Source: Chromatiaceae bacterium (GTDB lineage Bacteria; Pseudomonadota; Gammaproteobacteria; Chromatiales; Chromatiaceae). Taken from it: 64,000 nucleotides of DNA. Below are positions 1 through 8,469 of this stretch, one piece after another. How positions within the stretch are numbered: position 1 is the stretch's first letter; every line of letters starts with the position of its first letter. The stretch spans positions 1-64,000 of the forward strand of contig JACKMU010000003.1 of the NCBI GenBank assembly GCA_024235215.1. The letters are read 5' to 3'. The notes under the pieces are model-generated. The model saw nothing but the letters and a program-made list of their open reading frames with translations. It was not told the origin of the DNA and did not search any database. The translations under genes and the position numbers were made by a program.

Positions 1-1
1 C

Positions 2-568
2 GGCGCTTACTATTTGCTCAGTATGCTGTCCAACTCTGAGCCTCGCGGCCTACCAGGAACATCAATTTATCGGGTCGAACGTCAAAGGGCTGCAGAGGGG
101 CGTCCGCTTGACGTCATCATTGTTCACGCCAATGATTCACTTGGTGAATCCGCCGTTCTCGAGATCCAAGTTAAGCGAGGCATTACTTTTTCACCTGGGG
201 ATCCAGTATTCCGTAAAGTCGTATACCAGATCGCCGAGGCTTCTCCTAGAAACGACTTCGGCACTACCCGCTATGAGCTAGCGATCGCAACCGCACGGAC
301 ATCCAGGAAAATCGATGGCGCTTTTCAGGATGTTTTGACGTGGGCACGACAACTAGGTAATGCGACGACTTTCACGGCGCGCATACATCGGCCCGGCTCA
401 GCGAACGATGACATGCACATGTTTGTAGAAACGTTTCGAACACACTTGCACGAAGCTGGTGTGCCTAACAATGACGAGGCAGTCTGGCAATTGCAACGCC
501 GCCTCCAGATCCTCGTGTTCGACGTCACTGCCTTGGGCTCAGCATCGGAAGCACTGGACAAGGGGTGA
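2..568 (+). pseudogene. Truncated nuclease-domain protein, 5' end outside window
   Basis: The reading frame is open to the left edge, so the true start lies outside. About 188 residues are visible. A hydrophobic N-terminal stretch is followed by a D...E-I-Q-V-K-R pattern (nucleotides near 110-180) that fits a PD-(D/E)XK or Cap4-like DNA nuclease core, as found at the N-terminus of large ATPase-containing defence proteins. The frame stops at 568, just where I would expect such proteins to continue, and no continuation is visible in the other + strand frames before 720. I infer a frameshifted or truncated remnant of a defence or mobile-element gene. The function is not certain; the motif reading is by eye. 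Confidence 0.5.
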
Positions 569-657
569 AAAAGAGCGAAACAGTGTTTCAATGGCTGTGG
601 ATGTTATGGAAATAGGGGGTTTATTCGTCTCATATCCGAAATTGGAAGATCTTTTTC

Positions 658-710
658 ATCCGGACCGCAGCAGGGCAAAACGTTGCGAACGCCCTGTCAA
701 CGGCCCGGAT
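658..710. terminator. Two-stage hairpin between convergent genes
   Basis: Outer arms ATCCGGACCG (658-667) and CGGCCCGGAT (701-710) pair with one G-U. Inner arms CAGGGC (671-676) and GCCCTG (691-696) pair perfectly. It lies just past the stop of the beta-propeller gene, between convergent genes. There is no strong T-run on either side, so it may be a weak bidirectional terminator or a protective 3' structure. Confidence 0.45.
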
Positions 711-719
711 TGAGTATTG

Positions 720-1964
720 TCAGTTGAGGCTTCCGTGGTGCCCTTTGATCTCCTCGCCGTCCGGCAGGTCGGCGAAGATGTCCGCCAACTTTTTCAGGGA
801 GCCGTCGCCCCTGGACTTGAAGATGGATACGCCGGGCGGGATGCCCTTCTTGGCGTTGCCTTCGCTGGCCGCATACATACGGTTGTTGTCCTTATTCCAC
901 TGCAGCATGTGCACGACAGTCGGCGCCGGGTCCGAGATCGACAGCACCTTGAGATCAGGCACCGAAATTTGATAGATGCGGGAGCTGCCGTCGTTGAACC
1001 CGATGGGGAAGTACAGGCTCTCCCCCGAGGGGTGCCAGATGGGGTGGCGGATCTTGTTCAGCCCGATGTCTGGCTCCTCGGCCTTGAAGTGACCGACCAC
1101 CTCGTCGCTGCGCACGTCGATCAGCACCAGCTCGGGCACCTCCTTGGAGGCCACGATCAGCAGGTGATTACCGCTTGCCGGCTCCTCCAGGAAGTGGGGA
1201 TTCTCATAGTCTACGTCGATGGTCTTCACGACCTCGCCCTTGGCGGCGTCGATGACCGAGACCGAGCGGTGGCCTTTCGCGATGTTGCCCACGTAGACCT
1301 TGCCATTGGTGTAGGCGGCGGCATGGGGCGCCTTACCTACCTGGATCTTCTTGAGCGGTTTGAATGTCGTAAGGTCGAGCTGGGTCACTGAATTGCCGGG
1401 CCGTTCCACCTCCACCGGCCCAGGTCCTTCGCCGATGACGTACAGGTAGCCCTCGTCCCAAGCGGGCACCATGCCGAAGGGAAAGTCGGCAACGTCCTCG
1501 GCACGCCGGCTCACCTCCAGCTTGCGGGCATCGATCTCCACCACCGAATCATCGTCCAGCTCCGTGACATAGAGACGATCGCCGTCCGGACTCCAGTAGT
1601 ACTGGTGCCCCTGGCCTTTCTTGGAGTTCTCCGAACCGGTGATGATCTGTTTGATGAATTCTCCGCTTTTTGCGTCGAAGACTGAGAGGCTATTGCCTCC
1701 GTGGTTGATGGAAAACATAAACTGGCCTTTGGGATCTGGCACCATGTGTGCCGGCTTGCTCCCCGGTGGACCGGCGGTGACAGTGGTCATCCCCTCCAGT
1801 GTTGGAATGATGCTGACGGTCTGGCCGTTGGCGCCCCAGTTGGGCAGGAAGTAATGGGATTGGATGGGGCCGCCGACGGTATAGTTGCTGGCGATCGCGG
1901 AGGTGCAGGCTCCTAGAGCGAACACGGTGGCGCTGATAGCGCCCAGATAGGTTTTTTGTTTCAT
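720..1964 (-). CDS. Secreted beta-propeller protein (YVTN/YncE-like)
   Basis: The product is 414 residues with a Sec signal peptide ending near S-A-I-A-S, then repeated blades of the type P-x-G-x-x-(F/L)-(F/Y)-x-S/T typical of YVTN/cytochrome-cd1-like seven-bladed propellers. The start at 1964 gives the signal peptide at the N-terminus and is preceded by GGAGG (12-nt spacing); an upstream start at 2027 would add 21 unlikely residues. Histidines occur in SINHGGN, KIRHPIWHP and VVHML contexts, so metal binding is possible but unproven. It is the last gene of the rhodanese-YeeE operon, which points to a periplasmic sulfur- or metal-related role. It could instead be a non-enzymatic scaffold. I cannot assign a reaction. 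Confidence 0.8.
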   Translation of the reverse strand: MKQKTYLGAISATVFALGACTSAIASNYTVGGPIQSHYFLPNWGANGQTVSIIPTLEGMTTVTAGPPGSKPAHMVPDPKGQFMFSINHGGNSLSVFDAKSGEFIKQIITGSENSKKGQGHQYYWSPDGDRLYVTELDDDSVVEIDARKLEVSRRAEDVADFPFGMVPAWDEGYLYVIGEGPGPVEVERPGNSVTQLDLTTFKPLKKIQVGKAPHAAAYTNGKVYVGNIAKGHRSVSVIDAAKGEVVKTIDVDYENPHFLEEPASGNHLLIVASKEVPELVLIDVRSDEVVGHFKAEEPDIGLNKIRHPIWHPSGESLYFPIGFNDGSSRIYQISVPDLKVLSISDPAPTVVHMLQWNKDNNRMYAASEGNAKKGIPPGVSIFKSRGDGSLKKLADIFADLPDGEEIKGHHGSLN

Positions 1965-2036
1965 GATTTTGTTAATCCTCCAGTGATTTTCTTTTAGTGG
2001 TTGGGAATCCGGCCGTCCCCTGGCCATGGCGATCTC

Positions 2037-3494
2037 CTAACCCGCAGCCTCCGCCACGGGTTCATTGCCGACAGGGGCCTGTACTTTTTCCGATTGGTAA
2101 ACAATTTCATCCGTGTTGAGGTACAGGATCTGTTTGAGTTTCAGTCCGAGGAAGGAACGGGCGGCCTGGAAAGACATCACCAGCAGCCCGATAAGGACCA
2201 GACTGTATGCGAATGCCCATGATGCTTCTGTACCGCCCATGGTGTAGGCCGCCCACTCGGGGATGGTGATGAAGTCGGTCAGTCCCTCTCCGAACACCAC
2301 GGCATCGATCTGCTCCTGGTACAGGGTGTAGGGCAGGTAGCCGATGTAGAAGCCGGGCAATGCTACCAGGGCCGTGGAATAACCCAGTCCCAGTCGGGCA
2401 TACGTGCGCACCTCACAGCCAATCATGAATACCGCACCTATGGCCAGCAGCGGACCGCCCAGGATGTGACCCCAGTACAGCCCCGCCTGGCCTGATGCGT
2501 TGGGGATGCTGCCATTTCCGAGCAACCACCAGCCCAGGATGAACAGATTGAACATGACGATGGCGACCATGAAGCCCTGCAGCGGCAGCATGCCGCGAAA
2601 CATCCGGTAGGTGCATGTGGGCACGCCACCTTTGCGGTAGAACTCCTCCTTGGTGAAGGTGGCCTCCGGTGCCATCACCGAGCACTCGGTACCGAAACCG
2701 GTCTTGGCAATGCCGAAACCCAGGAGCACGCCTGGAATCGACATCCAGATCACTTCTGACCAGCCGATCTGGTTTACCGAACCCGATATCCAGCCGGTCA
2801 CCCCGTAGTACACCGGCAGCGCGAAGACCACCACAATGAGAAAGGCGTTCAACACCCAGCGCATCGGACTCAGCCAGTGGTTGTAGTGGGGGTCGTAGCC
2901 AGGTTGAGGATTGTCTGGGTTGCCCAGATGGCTGCGTACCGTACTCAAGGTCTCCTGGTGCTTGAAATAACCTCCTACTCCGGCCTTCATTGCGATCAGA
3001 AAGGCGATGAACGCAAAGGGAATGCCAGACAGCAACACCACCCAGGATGCGATGCTCATGGCGGGTATGCCGCCCATGAAATGGTGAGTGGTGCAGCCGG
3101 CGGCCAACCGGGTGCCGAAGGAGAAGAGCAGGCCGCCGATGAAGGCCAGAACCAGCATTTTCCAATTGTACTTAACCCAGCCACGGGACTCCTTTTCCGT
3201 GGCCGCCACCAAGCGGGCTCCGAGCAGGGCGGCGATGATGGTCCAATGGACGCCAGGCTCATAGACCCGGGCCACCCAATCGATGCCAAGCAAGTGCGCT
3301 TCGCTCACCGCAAACATCTGGGCAAGGCCTGTGGTGACCACGATGAACATGTCGGTGTGAAAGTAAAATATGATCTCGGCCAGGCCGACCAGCACGCCGC
3401 CAAGCCAGAATGGCCATTGGCGTTTGAATAAGCGCTTTGCGAGACTCTCCTCTGGAGGAGTGCCCGCCAATGGGAGCGCGGTAGAGTCAATCAT
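2037..3494 (-). CDS. YeeE/YedE (TsuA-like) sulfur transporter
   Basis: The product is a 485-residue polytopic inner-membrane protein. The family includes TsuA, which carries thiosulfate through cysteine-lined half-channels. The expected cysteine motifs are visible: GCTTHHF (Cys about 134), G-F-G-T-E-C-S-V-M-A-P-E (Cys about 271) and M-I-G-C-E-V-R-T-Y (Cys about 360), with an extra Cys near 294. It is longer than the compact E. coli protein, with a soluble loop near residues 178-205 and a charged C-terminal tail. It sits 77 bp downstream of a periplasmic rhodanese, so import of thiosulfate or another sulfane-sulfur species is the simplest reading. The substrate is an inference. Confidence 0.85.
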   Translation of the reverse strand: MIDSTALPLAGTPPEESLAKRLFKRQWPFWLGGVLVGLAEIIFYFHTDMFIVVTTGLAQMFAVSEAHLLGIDWVARVYEPGVHWTIIAALLGARLVAATEKESRGWVKYNWKMLVLAFIGGLLFSFGTRLAAGCTTHHFMGGIPAMSIASWVVLLSGIPFAFIAFLIAMKAGVGGYFKHQETLSTVRSHLGNPDNPQPGYDPHYNHWLSPMRWVLNAFLIVVVFALPVYYGVTGWISGSVNQIGWSEVIWMSIPGVLLGFGIAKTGFGTECSVMAPEATFTKEEFYRKGGVPTCTYRMFRGMLPLQGFMVAIVMFNLFILGWWLLGNGSIPNASGQAGLYWGHILGGPLLAIGAVFMIGCEVRTYARLGLGYSTALVALPGFYIGYLPYTLYQEQIDAVVFGEGLTDFITIPEWAAYTMGGTEASWAFAYSLVLIGLLVMSFQAARSFLGLKLKQILYLNTDEIVYQSEKVQAPVGNEPVAEAAG

Positions 3495-3530
3495 AATGAA
3501 ACTCCCTGGGTAATCAGGAAAAGGTTGCGT

Positions 3531-3554
3531 GCCGCTCCGGACAAAAGGAGCGGC
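3531..3554 (-). other. Intercistronic hairpin between rhodanese and YeeE genes
   Basis: Arms GCCGCTCC (3531-3538) and GGAGCGGC (3547-3554) form a perfect 8-bp stem with an 8-nt loop. It lies 18-41 nt after the rhodanese stop. No T-run follows on the minus strand, so an mRNA-stabilising or processing element is more likely than full termination. Confidence 0.45.
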
Positions 3555-3571
3555 GCGTATCTGCGAAAGGA

Positions 3572-4582
3572 TTAGTCTGCCTTGGTGCTGACGGGTCGCG
3601 CGGGATCAGCGGCCCATTCGTTCATGGAACCAACGTACAGGCGTGCGTCCTTGTTCCCAAGCAGTTCGTGCATGACGAACCAGCCGGAACTTGCCAGGTG
3701 GCCGGTGTTGCAGTGGGTGATGACGGGTTTCGCCGGGTCTACGCCAAGTTCCATGGCTACCCGCCGTAGATCTTGAACATCATACAGGGTGGTGCCTTTT
3801 TCGCCGTCTTTGCCCAAGACCATAAAGGGCATATTTTTCGCGCCGGGGATGTGGCCCTTTTTAGCCACCTTCTCTGACTTGTATGCTAGGCCCAGGTAGT
3901 AGTCGGGAGTACGGATGTCGACGAGCTGGCTCCCTCCACCTTGGATTGCTTTCTCTACGTCATCCAGAGTGGCCAGCAGCTCTCGGCGCTCGGTTGTAAC
4001 ACGCCAGTTGCCTTCACCGGGCTTGGTGCGGCCGTACTCGATCTTGCGCTTCTCCGCGGCCCATTTGGCTACACCGCCATCAAGCAGAGCGATGTTGTCG
4101 TGACCAAAATACTTTAGCGTCCAGTACAGGCGGGTGCCGTCGGCCACAGCTGGCATCTTGTCACCGGGATTGGCGATTACCACTGCGCTATCGGCGTTGA
4201 CGCCGCTCTCCTGCATCAGTTTTTCGAAGTCGTCTTTTGAGGGGACCATGTCGTACAGTTGTGCGTCGCCGGGCTTGGCTTTGACCGCGATATCCTTCCA
4301 TTCGATCAAGGCGGAGTCGGGGATATGGCCGGATACGCCACCGCCACCGCCTTTGGCGCCGCAGGCCTGAACGCCGGCTACTTCACCACCGCCACCGGTT
4401 TTACGAATAAAGCTCTGTTTATCGCGGCGCACGTCGAGCACAACGACGTTATTCAGATTCTTGGCCAACCACTCGGTATCCACTAATGGGCCCGGGAGCT
4501 GCACGGCCTGCGCTTGGGTTGTCAAGGCCAGAAGTGACAACAGGACGAAGCGCCACGTGGCGCGGGTTAAATGCAAGTGCAT
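3572..4582 (-). CDS. Periplasmic tandem-domain rhodanese (sulfurtransferase)
   Basis: The product is 336 residues with a signal peptide (cleavage near A-Q-A) and two rhodanese domains. The C-terminal domain has the active loop T-H-C-N-T-G-H, Cys about 291, as in thiosulfate and mercaptopyruvate sulfurtransferases. The N-terminal domain lacks a cysteine at the matching site (V-I-A-N-P-G). An unusual Gly-rich insertion with one Cys (residues about 62-84) sits between D-V-R-R and G-H-I-P in the first domain. It opens an operon with a YeeE transporter and a beta-propeller, behind a sigma-54-type promoter. Probable role: handling sulfane sulfur in the periplasm. The donor and acceptor are unknown. 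Confidence 0.88.
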   Translation of the reverse strand: MHLHLTRATWRFVLLSLLALTTQAQAVQLPGPLVDTEWLAKNLNNVVVLDVRRDKQSFIRKTGGGGEVAGVQACGAKGGGGGVSGHIPDSALIEWKDIAVKAKPGDAQLYDMVPSKDDFEKLMQESGVNADSAVVIANPGDKMPAVADGTRLYWTLKYFGHDNIALLDGGVAKWAAEKRKIEYGRTKPGEGNWRVTTERRELLATLDDVEKAIQGGGSQLVDIRTPDYYLGLAYKSEKVAKKGHIPGAKNMPFMVLGKDGEKGTTLYDVQDLRRVAMELGVDPAKPVITHCNTGHLASSGWFVMHELLGNKDARLYVGSMNEWAADPARPVSTKAD

Positions 4583-4682
4583 GATACTCCTCCGTAGAAA
4601 TATAGTTTTTCGATACCCTGGTTGGGAGTCAGGGTCAGGCTACCTTCCGCGTTAAGTTGGTCAGGTAGTCGCTTTGAAGATG

Positions 4683-4698
4683 AGCAGGAAGTATGCCA
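4683..4698 (-). promoter_or_regulatory. Sigma-54-type promoter for the rhodanese operon
   Basis: On the minus strand TGGCATACTTCCTGCT keeps GG and GC exactly 10 nt apart, matching the -24/-12 consensus TGGCAC-N5-TTGCA with a few deviations. It would start transcription near 4672, about 90 nt before the rhodanese ATG at 4582. An NtrC-type activator is encoded directly upstream. This was found by eye and not scored. Confidence 0.6.
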
Positions 4699-4753
4699 GA
4701 TGCTAACTGTCTGAATTTATGTAGTATATTTTTTGGATTGGTAGGTCGGACCA

Positions 4754-4784
4754 TTGCAAATCACCAAGGCGCGGTTTTTTGCAA
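4754..4784 (-). promoter_or_regulatory. Possible activator sites (paired TTGCAA)
   Basis: Two copies of the palindrome TTGCAA lie at 4754-4759 and 4779-4784, 25 bp apart and about 56-86 bp upstream of the -24 element. That is a normal place for enhancer sites of an NtrC-type regulator. The motif is short, so the assignment is tentative. Confidence 0.25.
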
Positions 4785-4808
4785 GGGTGAAGTATCCTGT
4801 AGCTGTGA

Positions 4809-6161
4809 TCACTCCTTCAGCTTACGGTACAGGGTGGTAACGTCGATACCGAGTCGCCGTGCTGTTTCGGCCTTGTTGCCGCCACAGTGTTCCAGGACCT
4901 GTTCGATCCAAATGCGCTCGACCTGGGCCAGGGTGGCATCCGCAGGGAAGGCCGGGGCGGTGGAAGGGGCCGATCCCGGACTGGGGCGCAGTTCCAGGGG
5001 CAGATGCGCTAAATCAACTTGCTCTCCAGGTGCCAGGATGACGGCCCGTTGCACCAGGTTCTCCAGCTCCCGGATGTTGCCTGGCCAGGCGTAGTCGGTG
5101 AGGCTCTCGAGCGCCGAGGAGGTAAATCGGCAGGCTGGTCGCTCCAGCTCGCGGGCAAAGCGCAGCAGCATCTTCTCTGCCAGAGGGACGATATCTTCCC
5201 TGCGTTCGCGAAGGGGGGGCAGGGGGACGGGAAAAACGTTGATGCGAAAATAGAGGTCCTGGCGGAAGGCCCCTTTCTGCACCAGGGGTTCCAGCGGCTG
5301 GTTGCTGGCGAAAATAAGGCGCACATCCACCGGCACCGGCCGGGTACCACCCACCCGCAGCAAGGTTCGCTCCTGGATGAACTGCAGCAGACGGGCCTGG
5401 ACCTTGCGTCCGGCGCTGTTGACCTCGTCGAGCAGCAGGGTGCCACCGTCGGCCAGCTCCAACAGACCCCGTTTGCGTCCCGTTGCCCCGGTGAAGGCTC
5501 CGGGCTCGTGCCCGAATAGTTCGCTCTCAGCGAGTCCCGGGGCGATAGCTGCGCAGCTCAGGTTGAAGAATGGACTATCGCGCCGGGGACTGATCCGGTG
5601 GATCAGCCGGGCACTGACGCTCTTGCCGGTTCCGGTTTCACCGTCAAGCAGCACCGGCACGTCCAGGGGCGCGACCTGTTCGATCAGCGTCCGCACCTTG
5701 CGGGATGCGGGACTAAGAGTCACCGGCTCGAAGGCTTCCCGCTCCAGGAGGCTGACCTGGGCACTCAGGGTCTCAGTCCGTGTCCGGTGTTCGAGCAGGC
5801 GGCGCAGGCGGTCCATTAAGGCTTCCAGCTCTAACGTATCGAACGGCTTGGTGATGAGGTCGAACAGCCCTCCGCGAAAGGCATCCACCGCCACCTGCAG
5901 GGTGGCGTGGCCGGTGATCAATACCGTGGGCATGTCGGGCAGCAAGTGCCGGGCCAGGCGCAGCAGAGCCAGGCCGTCTGGTGATGGCAGCCGCAGATCT
6001 GTGAGCAGGGCATCGGCCTCGCCCCGTTCCAGGATGATGCTGGCCGATGTGCCGTCCATCGCGACAAGCGGAGTGAATCCCTGTGCCTGGGCGATCTCAG
6101 CCAGTAAATCTGCCATGCGTTGGTCGTCCTCTGCGATGAGGACCGTATAGCGCCGGGTCAT
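4809..6161 (-). CDS. NtrC-family sigma-54-dependent response regulator
   Basis: The product is 450 residues. An N-terminal receiver has the acidic pocket E-D-D (11-13), phospho-acceptor Asp about 55 in L-L-T-D-L-R, and the conserved Lys near 105. A central AAA+ domain has Walker A G-E-T-G-T-G-K-S and the sigma-54 contact loop G-A-F-T-G-A. The C-terminus is a Fis-type helix-turn-helix (G-G-N-K-A-E-T-A-R-R-L-G-I). All signatures of a working activator are present. Its start overlaps the kinase stop by 4 nt, so the two form one system. Its likely target is the sigma-54-type promoter just downstream. Confidence 0.95.
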   Translation of the reverse strand: MTRRYTVLIAEDDQRMADLLAEIAQAQGFTPLVAMDGTSASIILERGEADALLTDLRLPSPDGLALLRLARHLLPDMPTVLITGHATLQVAVDAFRGGLFDLITKPFDTLELEALMDRLRRLLEHRTRTETLSAQVSLLEREAFEPVTLSPASRKVRTLIEQVAPLDVPVLLDGETGTGKSVSARLIHRISPRRDSPFFNLSCAAIAPGLAESELFGHEPGAFTGATGRKRGLLELADGGTLLLDEVNSAGRKVQARLLQFIQERTLLRVGGTRPVPVDVRLIFASNQPLEPLVQKGAFRQDLYFRINVFPVPLPPLRERREDIVPLAEKMLLRFARELERPACRFTSSALESLTDYAWPGNIRELENLVQRAVILAPGEQVDLAHLPLELRPSPGSAPSTAPAFPADATLAQVERIWIEQVLEHCGGNKAETARRLGIDVTTLYRKLKE

Positions 6162-7540
6162 GATGCCCCATCCTCTGACGTTGCTCGCCAGGAAATACGG
6201 AAGCGGGAACCGCCTGAGCCCGTGTCGAGTAGTTCGATATCGGCCCCGACCGAGTTGAGCAGTGTCTTGCAGATGTGCAGGCCCAGTCCGGTTCCCTTGC
6301 CGGGTGGCTTGCCGGTCACGAAGGGCTCAAACAGGCGCGCGCGGATCGAATCCGGAATACCAGAACCGTCGTCAGAGAGCGTGAGGCGCACCTTTTTACC
6401 CCTATCTTCGACCGATACCCTAAGGTTTCTGGCACCGGCGTCAGCAGCGTTGGTCATCAGGTTAAACAAAACCTGTTCGACGCAGGTGGGATCGGCCCAG
6501 ACCAGGCTTGTAGTTCCCCCCTCCATTTTGATCTCACTAACCCCACGGTCGCGCAGCACCGGTCGCATGAGCTGCACGGTGGCGCGTACCTTGTTCATCA
6601 GATCAAGACTCCGGGGCCGGGCCTCCGGTGGCCGCACAGAGTCCAGCAGGTTGCGCACGATTTCCGAGCAAACCCGCGCCTGCTCTTCGATCACCGCGAG
6701 CCGCCCCTGAAGGCGTTCGTCGACTGTATCTCGCAGGGCTTGCTGAGTATAGCCAATGATATTTCCCAGCGGGGTATTCAGGCCGTGAGCCAGCCCGGCG
6801 GCCATCTGACCCACGCTCGCTAAACGTTGATCCTGGCACAGCCGTTCGGTGGCGGAGCGTGTCATCCGCTCCGCTTCTTCCCGTTGACGGGCGCTATTCT
6901 CGATACGAGCACAGAGGTGGCTGAAGGTACGAGCTACTCGGATCAGCTCCTCTGGCATTTGACCCCAGGGGATCTCATGATCGCTACTGCGTTGGCTTAC
7001 CTGGGCGGCGATGGCCTGCACCGGTCGGATAAGACGGCGGTCCAGAGTATGCCGCAGCCAGAAATAGAGGATAGTAACAAGCAGGACCAGGCTCCCTGCC
7101 ACCCATAGTGAGATGCGTTGCACTGCCTGACGCACTGGTGCGGCGTCGTAGCTCACGGTAACCTTGCCCAGGTGGTTGGCACCCAGGTTGATGGGCCAGT
7201 CCACCTGAACATGGCGGTTGGCGTCGCGAGGCTGGGGCGGCTCACCGGCTTCGCCCAGCACTTCTCCATCATTGCGCTGCACTTGCAGGAAACGCACGCC
7301 GGGTTGTGCTTTGAGGTCCCGAAGATAGCGTTCCAGGGTGCCGTAATCGTACACCAGTAATGCGTCGAGGCTAATGGTCGCCAGCTGTCGGGCCAGGGCC
7401 TGCGCCTTGTCTTCAAATGCCTGTTCCAGGAGTCTGCCCACCCCTTCTGCGACCGCGATTCCCAGCACCAGGCCGAGTGCCAGGAGCCCGCCGCCGATGT
7501 ACAGGGTGATCATTGCCGAGAGGGTACGGGTGCGCTTCAC
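6158..7540 (-). CDS. Membrane sensor histidine kinase
   Basis: The product is 460 residues. Two membrane helices (about 8-32 and 142-162) flank a periplasmic sensor region of roughly 110 residues. A HAMP-like linker, a HisKA region and a HATPase_c domain follow (N box N-L-M-T-N-A-A-D-A, G1 D-D-G-S-G-I-P, G2 G-T-G-L-G-L). The phospho-acceptor box reads A-H-G-L-N-T-P-L: the acidic residue usual right after His is Gly. That position is thought to help catalysis, so kinase or phosphatase balance may differ. The gene overlaps the PhnD-like gene (4 nt) upstream and the regulator gene (4 nt) downstream, so all three are probably translated as a unit. Confidence 0.93.
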   Translation of the reverse strand: MKRTRTLSAMITLYIGGGLLALGLVLGIAVAEGVGRLLEQAFEDKAQALARQLATISLDALLVYDYGTLERYLRDLKAQPGVRFLQVQRNDGEVLGEAGEPPQPRDANRHVQVDWPINLGANHLGKVTVSYDAAPVRQAVQRISLWVAGSLVLLVTILYFWLRHTLDRRLIRPVQAIAAQVSQRSSDHEIPWGQMPEELIRVARTFSHLCARIENSARQREEAERMTRSATERLCQDQRLASVGQMAAGLAHGLNTPLGNIIGYTQQALRDTVDERLQGRLAVIEEQARVCSEIVRNLLDSVRPPEARPRSLDLMNKVRATVQLMRPVLRDRGVSEIKMEGGTTSLVWADPTCVEQVLFNLMTNAADAGARNLRVSVEDRGKKVRLTLSDDGSGIPDSIRARLFEPFVTGKPPGKGTGLGLHICKTLLNSVGADIELLDTGSGGSRFRISWRATSEDGAS

Positions 7541-8469
7541 TGTAAAGTAATCCCCTGCGGTGGCGCTGCCTCAAATGCACGTATCGTTTCGCGGGCGGTC
7601 TGGAACGCCAAATCATCTACCTGGCTGAATCCAGTACCCGGTCCAAGGGCCGCGAAAGCGGGAATTGCATTGGCGTCTGGTTCAAGAAGGGCTGCGCGCA
7701 GCGCATCCGTAACGGATGGGGCCAGCCCCGGTCTTGCCACTATTACGTGCGGGGGCAGGAGGGGTGATTCCGCGATAATGCGCAACCCGCGATCTAAATA
7801 GAGCCGTGCCACATCCTCCCTGAGTCCACCCGCATCGAAGTCACCGTGAACCACCGCCAGAGCCACCCGTTCGTGCCGCCCCAGGTAAGCATAATCTTTC
7901 AGATCGGCGAGGGTGAGGCCCGCCTTCCACAATAAAGCGCGGGGCATATAATGGCTGCCGAAGGAGCGGTGGTCGCCAAAGGCTAGGGTGCGGTCGCGCA
8001 GGTCGTTGAGTGATCGGACCGGGCCATTTTTCAGGGCAACGATTACGCTGCGAAAGCCTATTACCCCCTGCAGGGTTTCTCCCGCCAGGATCGGCAGGTC
8101 ATTCGTTGCAGCGTCTTTTAAGTAGTGGTCATGGGCGCGCAGGTAGGGTGTGGGACCCATGTACGCGAGATCTACCTGGCCGTGACTGATGCGACGAATC
8201 TGGTCGCCGTAGGAGTGGGCCAGATAGAGCGTCACAGGCCTGCCCAGGCGGGCACCAAGATAGTCGCAAAGGGGACGGAAGCGGCTCTCGATCCTGCTGG
8301 GCGTGTCGTAGGGATGAACTGCGAGCAGCAGGGTGTCGCCTGAGGGGGAAGCGGTCAGGCTCTGGTCTGCGGCCGGCGGCTTGGGGGAGTCCTGGCAGGC
8401 ACCCAGCAGAAGGCTGAGTGCAATGATGGGTAGCCAGCGCTTAAGGTTGCTCATTACAAGGTTTATCAT
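7537..8469 (-). CDS. PhnD-like periplasmic binding lipoprotein
   Basis: The product is 310 residues with a lipoprotein signal ending L-L-G-A-C (Cys about 25), followed by a PhnD/SsuA-type solute-binding fold. Typical features are the P-Y-D-T-P-x-x-I-E-S-R-F start, D-L-A-Y-M-G-P-T-P-Y-L, and the S-F-G-S-H-Y-M-P hinge. I chose 8469 because GGAG lies 5 nt upstream and it leads straight into the signal; it overlaps the cytochrome gene by 29 nt. No ABC permease or ATPase is nearby. The gene is fused into a kinase-regulator operon, so the protein probably acts as the ligand-sensing arm of that system. The ligand is unknown. Confidence 0.85.
   Translation of the reverse strand: MINLVMSNLKRWLPIIALSLLLGACQDSPKPPAADQSLTASPSGDTLLLAVHPYDTPSRIESRFRPLCDYLGARLGRPVTLYLAHSYGDQIRRISHGQVDLAYMGPTPYLRAHDHYLKDAATNDLPILAGETLQGVIGFRSVIVALKNGPVRSLNDLRDRTLAFGDHRSFGSHYMPRALLWKAGLTLADLKDYAYLGRHERVALAVVHGDFDAGGLREDVARLYLDRGLRIIAESPLLPPHVIVARPGLAPSVTDALRAALLEPDANAIPAFAALGPGTGFSQVDDLAFQTARETIRAFEAAPPQGITLQ

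Noticed and set aside
717..1391. Long plus-strand open frame opposite the beta-propeller gene
   Set aside because: Antisense to a clear signal-peptide-bearing protein; the product has no motif and no ribosome site.
4779..4790. CTTGCAA on the minus strand as a -12 element of a second sigma-54 promoter
   Set aside because: The nearest GG is 13 nt from the GC, not 10, so the spacing is wrong.
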